Shown here: piece by piece, positions 8,491 through 16,359 of the stretch
Numbering within the stretch: position 1 is the first letter of the stretch
Layout of the letters: every line of letters begins with the position of its first letter
From: Pseudomonadota bacterium
GTDB lineage: Bacteria > Pseudomonadota > Alphaproteobacteria > Rhizobiales > Beijerinckiaceae
Direction of reading: 5' to 3'
Assembly: GCA_023423995.1 (NCBI GenBank)
Contig: JAFAEL010000140.1
Location: 1 to 20,253, forward strand
DNA: 20,253 nucleotides
Position numbers and translations under genes: made by a program
Notes under the pieces: model-generated
Told to the model about the DNA's origin: nothing
Databases searched by the model: none
The model's input: only the letters and a program-made list of their open reading frames with translations

Positions 8491-8747
8491 ATGGGAATCC
8501 AATCTGAGGTCAGTGGTCCGGGTGCTCTTGTAATGGAAGCCAGCTTGTCCGTCTGTCACCTCAAGGCAACATCCGTCAGCAACCCCGGCCACTGGTACTA
8601 AGCAACAACCCTTCCAAAGTCCTAAACCGACCGGTGGGGCTCTCCCCCAATGCGCTAGGATCTGCCTAACCGGAAGGAATCGGCATCGCGGCAACGCAAC
8701 CTTTACCATGAACGGCGAAGCTTCTGTGGATCTCCTGCGGAGCGACA

Positions 8748-8996
8748 ATGTTCGAGGCTGGGAACAACGGACGGCGTTCGGTGCTGATGTGGGCGGCCAA
8801 GACCGCTCTCGCGATCGGCTTCCTGTCGTTCTGCGCGTCGTACTGGCTAGCGGGGCCAGCCCTCGACAACGGCACGCTGGCCCGGCTGGCCTCGGCCACA
8901 TCCCTCGGGAGCAACGATCCGACCACGACCGGGTCGATTCTCAGGACCGCCGCCGCGACGACGCTCGATCCCTGCACCGGCCGGCAGCGCCCTTGA
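8748..8996 (+). CDS. Small single-pass membrane protein of unknown function
   Basis: I do not recognise this 82-residue protein. It has a basic N-terminus (NGRR, residues 7-10), one hydrophobic helix at about 12-35 (VLMWAAKTALAIGFLSFCASYW) and a polar tail of about 45 residues rich in Ser, Thr and Ala, including DPTTTGSI (57-64). By the positive-inside rule the tail should lie in the periplasm. It has two cysteines, C29 in the helix and C76 in the tail. The ATG at 8748 follows a GGAG at about 8740-8743, a fair ribosome binding site. It is divergent from the porin gene and upstream of the DEAD-box helicase gene with a 187-bp gap, so it is probably a separate unit. A larger frame from 8708 (166 codons) overlaps it in another register; I reject that one for its Arg-rich composition and lack of features. 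Confidence 0.6.
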   Translation: MFEAGNNGRRSVLMWAAKTALAIGFLSFCASYWLAGPALDNGTLARLASATSLGSNDPTTTGSILRTAAATTLDPCTGRQRP

Positions 8997-9037
8997 GGCG
9001 CGCGGGGCGCAAAATCTCGCCTAAGCGCGCACCACGA

Positions 9038-9112
9038 TTGACATTTTGGCCCTTGGCAACGAAATCAGTACCGCCTGGCCTTGATTTCGTCCTCTGGTCA
9101 CGACCAAAGGCC
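9038..9112 (+). promoter_or_regulatory. Putative promoter and structured leader of the DEAD-box helicase gene
   Basis: The 187-bp gap 8997-9183 holds a consensus-like TTGACA at 9038-9043, though only a poor -10 (GAAATC) follows at 17 nt. Downstream is a nested inverted repeat: outer arms GGCCTT (9077-9082) and AAGGCC (9107-9112), inner arms TGGTC (9095-9099) and GACCA (9102-9106) with a 2-nt spacer, so the inner part is more plausible as a DNA operator than as a hairpin. About 70 nt then remain before the helicase ATG, which has no clear Shine-Dalgarno. Confidence 0.35.
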
Positions 9113-9183
9113 CGCGTCGGCGTTGCTTCCCGACATTATCTTGTGTTCGCCGTGACGCGCGGCGGCGTTGGTCATCTTACAGA

Positions 9184-10662
9184 ATGTCGTTCGCAGACCT
9201 CGGACTAAGCGACAAGGTCCTGCAGTCGGTGACGGCCGCGGGCTATTCGCAGCCGACCCCCATTCAGGCCCAGGCTATTCCCCACGTGCTGGCACGGCGC
9301 GATGTGCTCGGCATCGCCCAGACCGGCACGGGAAAGACTGCCGCCTTCGTCCTGCCGATGCTGACCCTTCTCGAGAGCGGGCGGGCGCGGGCGCGAATGC
9401 CCCGCACGCTGATTCTCGAGCCGACGCGCGAGCTCGCCGCCCAGGTGGTGGAGAATTTCGACCGCTACGGCGCGAACCACAATCTCTCAGTCGCGCTCAT
9501 CATTGGGGGCGTTTCCTTCGCCGACCAGGATGCGAAGCTGACGCGCGGCGTGGACGTGCTCATCGCGACGCCCGGACGCCTCCTGGATCATTTCGAGCGC
9601 GGCAAGCTCCTCCTGACCGGGGTCGAGCTCCTCGTCATCGACGAGGCGGACCGCATGCTCGACATGGGCTTCATCCCGGACATCGAGCGCATCGTGAAGC
9701 TGGTGCCCTTCACGCGCCAGACGCTCTTCTTCTCCGCCACCATGCCGCCCGAGATCACGCGGTTGGCGGACACCTTCCTGCACAATCCCGTCCGCGCCGA
9801 AGTCGCCAAGGCCGCCAGCACGGCCGCGACCATCACGCAGCGGCTGGTCGCGACCGGCGCCGACCCTGCCGACAAGCGGGAGCGGCTTCGCGAACTGATC
9901 AGGACGACTCCCGACTTCAAGAACGCGATCATCTTCTGCAATCGCAAGCGCGACGTGGCGGTGCTGCACCGCTCGCTCCTGCGCCACGGCTTCAGCGTGG
10001 CCGCGCTCCATGGGGACATGGACCAGCGGGCCCGCATGGCGGCGCTCGAGAGCTTCCGGAACGGATCCGTCAGCCTCCTCGTGGCGAGCGACGTCGCGGC
10101 CCGCGGCCTCGACATTCCGGCCGTCAGCCACGTCTTCAACTACGACGTCCCCCACCACGCGGAGGACTACGTCCATCGGATCGGCCGAACCGGGAGGGCC
10201 GGACGCCTCGGCCATTCCTACACGCTCGTCGGCCCGGGCGACGAGAAGTCCCTGGCCGCAATCGAATCGCTCACGGCCCAGTCGGTGACCTGGGAAGGGC
10301 CGACCCTGGCGGAGCTGGGATCCGATGGCGCCCGTCCGCGTCGCGAATCCAGCGCCCGGAGGGGCGGGCAGCGCTCCGCATCCTCCCGGCACGACGAGCG
10401 CGACCCGAGCCAGCGGGAGCCGCGCCCGGCGCGCGAGAGCCGTTCCGCACGGGAGAGCCGGTCGCCACGCGAAAATCGCCCCGCACGCGAGAGCCGTCCG
10501 CCGCGCGAGAGCCGCCCGGCTCGGGACAGAGGTCAGGAAGTCCGCGGGCGCGATCCGCGCCACTCGGCCCATAGTTCAGCGGACGAGCCGCGGGTGATCG
10601 GGCTGGGCGATCATGTCCCGGCCTTTCTTGCACGCCCTGTGCTGAAGAAGTCGGACACATAG
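9184..10662 (+). CDS. ATP-dependent DEAD-box RNA helicase, RhlE-like
   Basis: This 492-residue protein has a complete DEAD-box core and a long basic tail. Motifs in order: Q motif YSQPTPIQAQ (21-30), Walker A AQTGTGKT (45-52), PTRELA (80-85), TPGRLLD (129-135), VIDEADRMLDMGF (151-163), SAT (184-186), IIFCNRK (249-255), ASDVAARGLD (301-310) and HRIGRTGRAGR (331-341). It should unwind short RNA duplexes in ribosome assembly or mRNA turnover; RhlE-type proteins are often cold-induced. Residues 380-470 are Arg/Glu/Ser-rich and low-complexity, with six tandem six-residue units at 411-446, probably a disordered RNA-binding tail. The protein ends with a more ordered-looking VIGLGDHVPAFLARPVLKK, also seen at the end of related helicases. 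The ATG at 9184 fits the family start (MSFADLGL) but has only a weak ribosome binding site. It appears to be its own transcription unit. Confidence 0.95.
   Translation: MSFADLGLSDKVLQSVTAAGYSQPTPIQAQAIPHVLARRDVLGIAQTGTGKTAAFVLPMLTLLESGRARARMPRTLILEPTRELAAQVVENFDRYGANHNLSVALIIGGVSFADQDAKLTRGVDVLIATPGRLLDHFERGKLLLTGVELLVIDEADRMLDMGFIPDIERIVKLVPFTRQTLFFSATMPPEITRLADTFLHNPVRAEVAKAASTAATITQRLVATGADPADKRERLRELIRTTPDFKNAIIFCNRKRDVAVLHRSLLRHGFSVAALHGDMDQRARMAALESFRNGSVSLLVASDVAARGLDIPAVSHVFNYDVPHHAEDYVHRIGRTGRAGRLGHSYTLVGPGDEKSLAAIESLTAQSVTWEGPTLAELGSDGARPRRESSARRGGQRSASSRHDERDPSQREPRPARESRSARESRSPRENRPARESRPPRESRPARDRGQEVRGRDPRHSAHSSADEPRVIGLGDHVPAFLARPVLKKSDT
10414..10521 (+). repeat. Six 18-bp tandem units encoding RE(S/P/N)R(P/S)(A/P) repeats in the helicase tail
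   Basis: Codons 411-446 of the helicase gene form six consecutive six-residue units: REPRPA, RESRSA, RESRSP, RENRPA, RESRPP, RESRPA, followed by a degenerate RDRGQE. The DNA units differ at several third positions, so the array is old rather than freshly expanded. Such arrays are prone to copy-number change between strains. Confidence 0.85.
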
Positions 10663-10716
10663 ATCCCAAGATTCACAACTTTAACGGGTTCTTGGTGGTC
10701 TTGCCCGCATCTTCGC

Positions 10717-10742
10717 CGTTAGAAGACAGATCATAACGTTAG
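10717..10742. repeat. CGTTAG direct repeat, 20-bp period, upstream of the diguanylate cyclase gene
   Basis: CGTTAG occurs at 10717-10722 and 10737-10742, exactly 20 bp (about two helical turns) apart, in the 105-bp gap before the diguanylate cyclase ATG. A related CGTTAA on the other strand is at 10681-10686. A GATTC (GANTC) site is at 10670-10674. It could be a site for a dimeric regulator; the match may be chance. Confidence 0.25.
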
Positions 10743-10767
10743 CTTCGCGCTGGCGAATGTCAGGGGC

Positions 10768-11820
10768 ATGAGACCAGTGCATCGGACCTTCTCCATCTCG
10801 GAGCGCGCGAATGAGCTGATGCGCGCCTACTCGGAAACGGCGTATCCGCACAGCTACGAGATCTGGTTCACCTACGTCACCGGCACCAAGCCATTCCTGA
10901 ACGAGGCGGTCAGGAGCGGGCTGACGTCCGGCGAGAAGCTGACCGAGGAGCAGCTGCAGACCCTGTACGATGCGCATCTGTCCGCGACCCGTCTGGGGCT
11001 GCAGGCCGAGCGCGCCGGCACCGGGATGCTCACCGAAATCGGGCAGGTCGTCGCGATGATCGACGACGCGCTCGGCACGACGACGCGCTATGGCGACTCA
11101 CTCCGGGCCCTGACCCAGGACCTGGCCGATCCCCAGGAGCGCCGCGACCTCCGCGAGATCCTCGGTTCCCTGGTAGAGGCGTCGCGCGAGGTCGTAGCCA
11201 CGAACGAGGCGCTCGAACGTCGGCTGCGTGATTCGCGCGGCGAGATCGAAAGCCTCCGTGAGACGCTGGAGCGGGTCCGGATCGAGACGCTGACGGATCC
11301 GCTCACGGGCATCAGCAACCGCCGGCATTTCGAGGAGGTGCTGATCTCGGCGACCATCGCGGCCCGCGCCGATACCTCGCCGCTCGCGCTGGTCGTCATC
11401 GACATCGACAACTTCAAGCGCTTCAACGACGTCTACGGCCACCTGACCGGCGACCAGGTCCTGCGGCTCGTCAGCTCCGTGATGCAGGAGGGCATCGATC
11501 CAAGTGCGACGCTCGCCCGCTTCGGGGGCGAGGAATTCGCCATGATCCTGCCGGGCGTCTCGCGCGATGAGGCCGGCACCCGCGCCGAGCGGGTCCGGCG
11601 CAGCGTGGAAAGCCGCGAGCTGATGAAACGCTCGACCGGCGAGTCGCTGGGTCGAATCACGGTCTCGCTCGGCGTCGCCATGCTCCGGCCGGACGAGACG
11701 GCGACCTCGCTCCTGGAGCGCGCGGATCTCTGCATGTACCGGGCGAAGAATACCGGCCGCAATCGCGTCGTGACGGATCTCGACGAGGAGGCTGGCGGGC
11801 ACCTCTGGACCGCCGCCTGA
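10768..11820 (+). CDS. Diguanylate cyclase (GGDEF domain) with N-terminal helical domain
   Basis: This 350-residue cytoplasmic protein makes cyclic di-GMP from two GTP. Residues 1-135 are a helical sensor-like region without membrane segments (AYPHSYEIWFTYVTG near 25-39). Residues about 140-175 look like a coiled coil (NEALERRLRDSRGEIESLRE). The GGDEF domain starts at LTDPLTGISNRRHFEE (175-190), has DIDNFKRFND (212-221), the catalytic RFGGEEF (251-257) and ends with RADLCMYRAKNTGRN. The allosteric I-site RxxD expected five residues before GGEEF is replaced by DPSA, so canonical product inhibition is probably absent. The architecture resembles coiled-coil cyclases such as Caulobacter DgcB, but the N-terminal domain differs. 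AGGGG lies immediately before the ATG. It sits just upstream of plsX with a 126-bp gap and is probably a separate unit. Confidence 0.93.
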   Translation: MRPVHRTFSISERANELMRAYSETAYPHSYEIWFTYVTGTKPFLNEAVRSGLTSGEKLTEEQLQTLYDAHLSATRLGLQAERAGTGMLTEIGQVVAMIDDALGTTTRYGDSLRALTQDLADPQERRDLREILGSLVEASREVVATNEALERRLRDSRGEIESLRETLERVRIETLTDPLTGISNRRHFEEVLISATIAARADTSPLALVVIDIDNFKRFNDVYGHLTGDQVLRLVSSVMQEGIDPSATLARFGGEEFAMILPGVSRDEAGTRAERVRRSVESRELMKRSTGESLGRITVSLGVAMLRPDETATSLLERADLCMYRAKNTGRNRVVTDLDEEAGGHLWTAA

Positions 11821-11946
11821 CTTCCGCCGGACCTGATTCCCGCCCGGGCCGGCGCCGCTTCGATGGCCGCCGCGCCGAAATGCCGGTTGCGGTCCGAAGA
11901 GGACCCGGTATGGTCCCGGCCCCTCCCCGAGTAGCACTCTCAAGGC

Positions 11947-12981
11947 ATGCCGCAGCCGGTTCGGATTTCGCTCGACGCCATGGGCGGCGACAACGGCGCA
12001 CCTATCGTCGTCGAGGGCGCAGCGCTCGCGCTCGAACGCCATCCCGAGATGCGCTTCATCATGGTGGGCGACGAGGCGGTGGTCAGGCCGCTCCTCGCCA
12101 CGCGCGAAAAGCTCGCCGCCGCGACGGAGTTGCGCCACACGGACGTCACCATCGCCATGGACGCCAAGCCGAGCCAGGCGGTGCGCACCGGGCGGCGCAC
12201 CTCGTCCATGTGGATGGCCATCCAGGCCGTGCGCGACGGCGAGGCGGACGCGGCGGTCTCGGCGGGGAATACCGGCGCCCTCATGGCCATGGCGAAGATC
12301 TGCCTGAAGACCATGACGCGCATCGAGCGCCCGGCCATCGCGGCGATCTGGCCGACGACCCGCGGCGAGAGCATCGTGCTGGACGTCGGCGCCTCGATCG
12401 GGGCCGATGCCGCGCATCTGGTCGACATGGCCATCATGGGGGCCGCCATGGCCCGCATCGTGTTCGACATCGAGCGGCCGACCGTCGGCCTCCTGAATGT
12501 CGGCACGGAGGAGATGAAGGGCGTCGAGATCGTGCGGGAGGCGAGCCGCATCCTGCGCGAGACGGAGATCCCGGGCCTCGCCTATCACGGCTTCGTCGAG
12601 GGAGACGATATCGGGCGCGGCACGGTCGACGTGGTCGTCACGGAGGGGTTCGCGGGCAACATCGCCCTGAAGACTGCCGAGGGCACCGCGAAGCAGATCG
12701 CCGAGTATCTCCGGAGCGCGATGACGCGCACCTGGACGGCCAAGCTCGGCTACCTGCTGGCCAAGGGCGCCTTCGACGCGCTACGGGACAAGCTCGACCC
12801 CCGAAAGGTGAATGGAGGCGTGTTCCTGGGCCTCGAAGGCATCGTGGTCAAAAGCCATGGTGGAACGGACGCCGTGGGCTTTGCCAGCGCGATCGATATG
12901 GCGCATGACATGGCTCGACACCAACTAATGCGCACCATCCGGGACATGCTCGACGACGATCCCGGACCCGAGCCGGCCTGA
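11947..12981 (+). CDS. plsX: Phosphate acyltransferase PlsX
   Basis: This 344-residue enzyme converts acyl-ACP plus phosphate to acyl-phosphate, the donor used by PlsY for the first acylation of glycerol-3-phosphate in phospholipid synthesis. It begins with [13 protein letters not shown] (7-19), the PlsX signature. Other family segments are [46 protein letters not shown] and [16 protein letters not shown], ending with [23 protein letters not shown]. The length is normal. The ATG at 11947 is preceded by AAGG; no good promoter is visible in the 126-bp gap. fabH starts only 8 nt after the stop, so the two are co-transcribed, as in most bacteria. In related genomes a DUF177/YceD-type gene often precedes plsX; here a diguanylate cyclase gene occupies that place. 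Confidence 0.97.
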   Translation: MPQPVRISLDAMGGDNGAPIVVEGAALALERHPEMRFIMVGDEAVVRPLLATREKLAAATELRHTDVTIAMDAKPSQAVRTGRRTSSMWMAIQAVRDGEADAAVSAGNTGALMAMAKICLKTMTRIERPAIAAIWPTTRGESIVLDVGASIGADAAHLVDMAIMGAAMARIVFDIERPTVGLLNVGTEEMKGVEIVREASRILRETEIPGLAYHGFVEGDDIGRGTVDVVVTEGFAGNIALKTAEGTAKQIAEYLRSAMTRTWTAKLGYLLAKGAFDALRDKLDPRKVNGGVFLGLEGIVVKSHGGTDAVGFASAIDMAHDMARHQLMRTIRDMLDDDPGPEPA

Positions 12982-12989
12982 GACATCCC

Positions 12990-13967
12990 TTGACCCACTT
13001 GCGATCGATCGTGCGCGGCTGCGGCTCCTACCTGCCGCCCCGCATCCTGACGAACAAGGAACTGGAGTCGATCGTCGCGACTTCCGACGAGTGGATCGTG
13101 CAGCGGACCGGCATCCGCGAGCGCCACATCGCCGCGAAGGACGAGACGACCTCGACGCTCGGCATCAAGGCCGCCGAGGCGGCCCTGGCCGATGCCGGGC
13201 TCGAGGCGGCGGAGATCGACCTCGTCGTCTGCGCCACCTCGACGCCGGACTACACGTTCCCGTCGACCGCCACGCAGATTCAGCACGGGCTCGGCAATTA
13301 CGGCAGCGCCGCCTTCGACCTCCAGGCGGTGTGCTCGGGCTTCATCTACGGCCTCGCCACGGCCGACAAGTTCCTGACCTCCGGCTCGCACAAGCGCGCC
13401 CTGGTGGTCGGCGCCGAGACCTTCTCGCGGATCATCGACTGGGAGGACCGGGGCACCTGCGTGCTGTTCGGCGACGGTGCCGGGGCCGTGGTGCTCGAGG
13501 CCGCTCCGGGCGAGGGCACGAAGGCGGACCGCGGCATCCTGACGACCCAGCTCCGCTCGGACGGGCGCTATCGCGACAAGCTCTATGTCGATGGCGGCCC
13601 GGGCTCGACCGGCACCACCGGCCACCTCCGCATGGAGGGCCGCGAGGTGTTCAAGTTCGCGGTCGGCAAGGTGATGGACGTCGTGAAGGACGCCTTCGCG
13701 GATGCGGGCGTCACGCCCGAGGAGCTCGACTGGTTCGTGCCGCACCAGGCGAATCGCCGGATCATCGAGGCCTCCGCCGACAAGCTCGGCATTCCGCGCG
13801 AGAAGGTCGTCATCACGGTCGAGAAGCACGGCAACACCTCCGCCGCCTCGATCCCGCTGGCGCTCGACGCCGCCAGGCGCGACGGCCGCATCAAGCCGGG
13901 CGACCTCGTCATGCTGGAGGCGATCGGCGGCGGCTTCACCTGGGGCAGCGCGCTTTTGCGGTGGTGA
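12990..13967 (+). CDS. fabH: 3-oxoacyl-ACP synthase III (KAS III)
   Basis: This 325-residue condensing enzyme joins acetyl-CoA and malonyl-ACP to start fatty-acid synthesis. The catalytic triad is complete: C115 in [11 protein letters not shown]252 in [10 protein letters not shown] and N282 in HGNTSAAS, close to the E. coli positions 112, 244 and 274. The N-terminal segments GCGSYLPPR and [16 protein letters not shown] and the terminal [13 protein letters not shown] are typical. No ATG is available at the N-terminus; the most likely start is TTG at 12990, with TTG at 12999 as an alternative. Either leaves the conserved strand intact. The 8-nt gap after plsX and the weak start suggest translational coupling. 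Confidence 0.96.
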   Translation: MTHLRSIVRGCGSYLPPRILTNKELESIVATSDEWIVQRTGIRERHIAAKDETTSTLGIKAAEAALADAGLEAAEIDLVVCATSTPDYTFPSTATQIQHGLGNYGSAAFDLQAVCSGFIYGLATADKFLTSGSHKRALVVGAETFSRIIDWEDRGTCVLFGDGAGAVVLEAAPGEGTKADRGILTTQLRSDGRYRDKLYVDGGPGSTGTTGHLRMEGREVFKFAVGKVMDVVKDAFADAGVTPEELDWFVPHQANRRIIEASADKLGIPREKVVITVEKHGNTSAASIPLALDAARRDGRIKPGDLVMLEAIGGGFTWGSALLRW

Positions 13968-14042
13968 ATCGGGCAGGCGCCCCTCGCCGGCCGATCGGGT
14001 CGGCTGGCAGCCCGCGGTCCGAAAACGGCCGGCACGAGTCGA

Positions 14043-14071
14043 TTGACCCGCCCGGCTGGACCGAATAGCTG
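14043..14071 (+). promoter_or_regulatory. Putative promoter of ihfA
   Basis: TTGACC (14043-14048) and TAGCTG (14066-14071) are separated by 17 nt in the 157-bp gap between fabH and ihfA. GANTC sites flank it: GAGTC at 14036-14040 just upstream and GATTC at 14094-14098 in the leader; another GAATC overlaps the fabH stop (13966-13970). The -35 is good and the -10 is weak, so this is tentative. Confidence 0.4.
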
Positions 14072-14124
14072 TAGACCTTCAGATAGATAGTCAGATTCTT
14101 TCAGCGACGGTCCCGGGGGAACGA

Positions 14125-14439
14125 ATGGCGGGTCGCACGATTACGCGGGCCGATCTCAGCGAGGCCGTATACCAGAAGCTGGGCCTGTCGCGGACCGAAT
14201 CGTCCGCGCTCGTCGAGAAGGTTCTGGAGGAGATCTGCGACGGGCTCGCCCGCGGCGAGACCGTGAAGCTGTCCTCCTTCGGGTCCTTCCTCGTGCGCAG
14301 CAAGGGCCAGCGCATCGGCCGCAATCCGAAGACGGGCGTCGAGGTCCCGATCGAGCCGCGGCGCGTGATGGTCTTCAAGCCCTCGAACGTGCTCAAGGCG
14401 CGGATCAACGGCGCGAACGGCGCCGATCCGGACGCTTGA
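14125..14439 (+). CDS. ihfA: Integration host factor subunit alpha
   Basis: This 104-residue member of the HU/IHF family bends DNA sharply as a heterodimer with IhfB and shapes promoters, recombination sites and origins. It has the family pattern [28 protein letters not shown] (about 44-55) and the beta-arm tip GRNPKTG (66-71) with the DNA-intercalating proline P68. [13 protein letters not shown] closes the fold. I call IHF-alpha rather than HU from the [12 protein letters not shown] segment and the gene context: ihfA followed by a MerR-type gene is a usual alphaproteobacterial arrangement. A strong purine-rich site (GGGGGAA) precedes the ATG at 14125. The merR gene follows 22 nt later. Confidence 0.94.
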   Translation: MAGRTITRADLSEAVYQKLGLSRTESSALVEKVLEEICDGLARGETVKLSSFGSFLVRSKGQRIGRNPKTGVEVPIEPRRVMVFKPSNVLKARINGANGADPDA

Positions 14440-14461
14440 GCCCCGGCCGGACGCGGCGCCC

Positions 14462-14992
14462 ATGCAAAAGAGCCCCGACGCGTTCCGGACCATCAGCGAG
14501 GTCGCAGCGGATCTCGACGTGCCGCAGCACGTGCTGCGGTTCTGGGAGACTCGATTCTCCCCGATTCGGCCACTGAAGCGCGGCGGCGGCCGGCGCTACT
14601 ATCGCCCCGACGACGTCGACCTGCTCAAGGGCATCCGGCACCTGCTCTACGGGCAGGGCTACACCATCAAGGGCGTCCAGCGGATCCTGAAGCAGGACGG
14701 ACTGCGCTTCGTCCAGGCCATCGGCCGCGGCGAGCAGACGGTGAGCGTCGCCCGCCCGGAGAGCGATCACGAGGACGATGCCGAGATCGGCGATTTCGAG
14801 GCGGCCGAGCTCGAGAGCGAACCGGACGTCTCCCCGCGCGAGGAATCCTACGCCGCCCCCTCGCGCGCCGAGCAGGTCCTGAAAGCCGCCGCCCCGCCGG
14901 CGATGTCGGGCGATGATGTCGCGAGGCTCCGGGCAGCGCTCGAGGAATTGCTCGAATGCGAGCGCATCCTTGGGACGCTGCGGCGCGACTAG
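14462..14992 (+). CDS. MerR-family transcriptional regulator
   Basis: This 176-residue protein has an N-terminal winged helix-turn-helix of the MerR family ([22 protein letters not shown], residues 8-29, then [20 protein letters not shown]). The recognition helix and wing are complete. Residues 98-130 are strongly acidic and low-complexity, and residues 150-176 form an amphipathic helix ([18 protein letters not shown]), probably for dimerisation. There is no metal-binding cysteine cluster, so it is not a MerR/CueR-type metal sensor. This protein type regularly follows ihfA in alphaproteobacteria, and its role is not established as far as I know. It starts 22 nt after ihfA and is probably co-transcribed; a good Shine-Dalgarno is not evident. 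Its stop lies 6 bp from the stop of the convergent MFS gene, with no terminator between them. Confidence 0.9.
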   Translation: MQKSPDAFRTISEVAADLDVPQHVLRFWETRFSPIRPLKRGGGRRYYRPDDVDLLKGIRHLLYGQGYTIKGVQRILKQDGLRFVQAIGRGEQTVSVARPESDHEDDAEIGDFEAAELESEPDVSPREESYAAPSRAEQVLKAAAPPAMSGDDVARLRAALEELLECERILGTLRRD

Positions 14993-14998
14993 GCGCGC

Positions 14999-16291
14999 TT
15001 ACCTCCGCCGTCCCGCCAGCATGCAGAGAATCGCGGCCGCCTGAACGAGCGCGGCGGCGAGGAACAGCGCGCCCGACCCGGCCGGCAAGCTCCTGAGAAC
15101 CCCGAACGTGGCCGGCGCGAAGGCATAGGTCGCCTGGCCGATCGCCACGATGAGCGGCACGACGCGGGCGACGTCCGACGCCGCGAACTCGGCCTGTGCG
15201 ATGAGGGGCGGCAGCGAAGTCGCATTGCCGATGCCCGAGCCGAAGAGAAGCACCCCGACGACGAGCAGCGGAACGTCGGCGCCGCCCGACGCGAGGACGA
15301 CCAACGAGCCGATCGCCTGCACGCCGTAGCTCAGGCAGGCGACGAGCCGCCGGTCGGCACCCTCCGGCATGAGGTAGCCGACGAGCGTTCGGCCGACGAT
15401 CGCGCTCGCGGTCGCCGCTCCCATCAGCAAGCCGGCGGCCTGCGCGCCGAGCACCGGCGCCAGCACCGAGACGAGGTGGGCGATGAGGCCGATCTGCGCA
15501 AAGAGCCCCAGGGCCATGCCGCCCGCGAGGGTCGCGAAGCGGCGGTCGCGCCGGAGCTTTCCGAGGGCGAGCGGGGCGACGGGGCCCCGCGCCGGCAGCG
15601 CAGGACCGAGGCCGGGCGCGTCGCCGTCGGGCAGCTGGCCCTTTCCGGCCGGCGTCCAGGCGAGAATGCCGAAGGCCAGCAGGGCCACCGCCGCGACCAT
15701 CACGAGGCCGCCGCCGAGCGCCGCGAGCGGAAAGCCGAACCCCGCGATCAGCGCCACCCAGAGCGGCGAGAAGATCACGCCGCCGATGCTCGCGCCGTTA
15801 TAGGCCATGCTGAGGGCCGCCGGTCGCTTCCTGACGAACCAGGGCGAGACCATCGCGTTGATCGCCGCGGCGCCCAGGGTCACCCAGCCCGCCCCGCTGG
15901 CGAGCGCGGCCCCGAGGAGTTGCCAGGGCTCGGCCGCGAGCGCCCAGCCGATGACGCCGAGCGCCAGCAGCACGGCACCCACGAGCGTGACGCGCGGCAG
16001 GCCGGCGCTGCGATAGAGACGGGGCAGGCCCGGAACCACGGCCGCGCCCGCCAGGAAATGCAGCGTCACCGCGCCCGAGACGAGCGCGACGGACCAGCCC
16101 GTCCGCTCGACGACGGCATGCAGGTAGATTGCGGGGCCGTAAAAGCCGAAGCCCCAGCCGAACACCGCCACGACGAAGGCCGCGGCGACGACGCGCCACC
16201 CGAAGAAGGGCGCCAAGGCGGCGTTCCTTCCGGCACCACCCGGGCCAAGCGCGGCGGCATGAGGGTCGGAGCGGGGCGTCGGGCGAGGCAT
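14999..16291 (-). CDS. Major facilitator superfamily transporter, probably for a carboxylate
   Basis: This 430-residue integral membrane protein shows about twelve hydrophobic segments, starting FGWRVVAAAFVVAVFGWGFG near residue 30. A hydrophilic loop around 205-245 (WTPAGKGQLPDGDAPG, LGKLRRDRRF) separates two six-helix halves. SPWFVRKRPAALSMAYNGASIGG is the typical helix 4-5 region of monocarboxylate/oxalate-formate-like MFS carriers. Substrate is not readable from sequence. The first about 28 residues are Pro/Ala/Gly-rich and cytoplasmic. The ATG at 16291 is preceded by AAGG. The ThDP-enzyme gene ends 68 nt upstream on the same strand, so the two are likely an operon and the transporter may import the substrate, or export the product, of that enzyme. 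It converges on merR. Confidence 0.88.
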   Translation of the reverse strand: MPRPTPRSDPHAAALGPGGAGRNAALAPFFGWRVVAAAFVVAVFGWGFGFYGPAIYLHAVVERTGWSVALVSGAVTLHFLAGAAVVPGLPRLYRSAGLPRVTLVGAVLLALGVIGWALAAEPWQLLGAALASGAGWVTLGAAAINAMVSPWFVRKRPAALSMAYNGASIGGVIFSPLWVALIAGFGFPLAALGGGLVMVAAVALLAFGILAWTPAGKGQLPDGDAPGLGPALPARGPVAPLALGKLRRDRRFATLAGGMALGLFAQIGLIAHLVSVLAPVLGAQAAGLLMGAATASAIVGRTLVGYLMPEGADRRLVACLSYGVQAIGSLVVLASGGADVPLLVVGVLLFGSGIGNATSLPPLIAQAEFAASDVARVVPLIVAIGQATYAFAPATFGVLRSLPAGSGALFLAAALVQAAAILCMLAGRRR

Positions 16292-16332
16292 GCCGCCTTA
16301 TGCCCCGCCCGACACCCGCTACGTTTCGGCGC

Positions 16333-16346
16333 CGATCGAAGGATCG
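16333..16346 (-). promoter_or_regulatory. Small hairpin between the ThDP-enzyme and MFS genes
   Basis: On the minus strand CGATC and GATCG enclose a CTTC tetraloop in the 68-nt intercistronic gap; a G-U and a G-C pair extend the stem to 7 bp. There is no T-run, so it is more likely an mRNA processing or stability element than a terminator. Confidence 0.25.
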
Positions 16347-16359
16347 ACGCTCGCGGCCA

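Noticed and set aside
8708..9208. 166-codon plus-strand frame overlapping the small membrane protein gene
   Set aside because: No ribosome binding site or recognisable features, and Arg-rich; the frame at 8748 has a clear membrane helix.
11893..11907. Inverted repeat GGTCC/GGACC upstream of plsX
   Set aside because: Only 5-bp arms in a GC-rich gap with no T-run; expected by chance.
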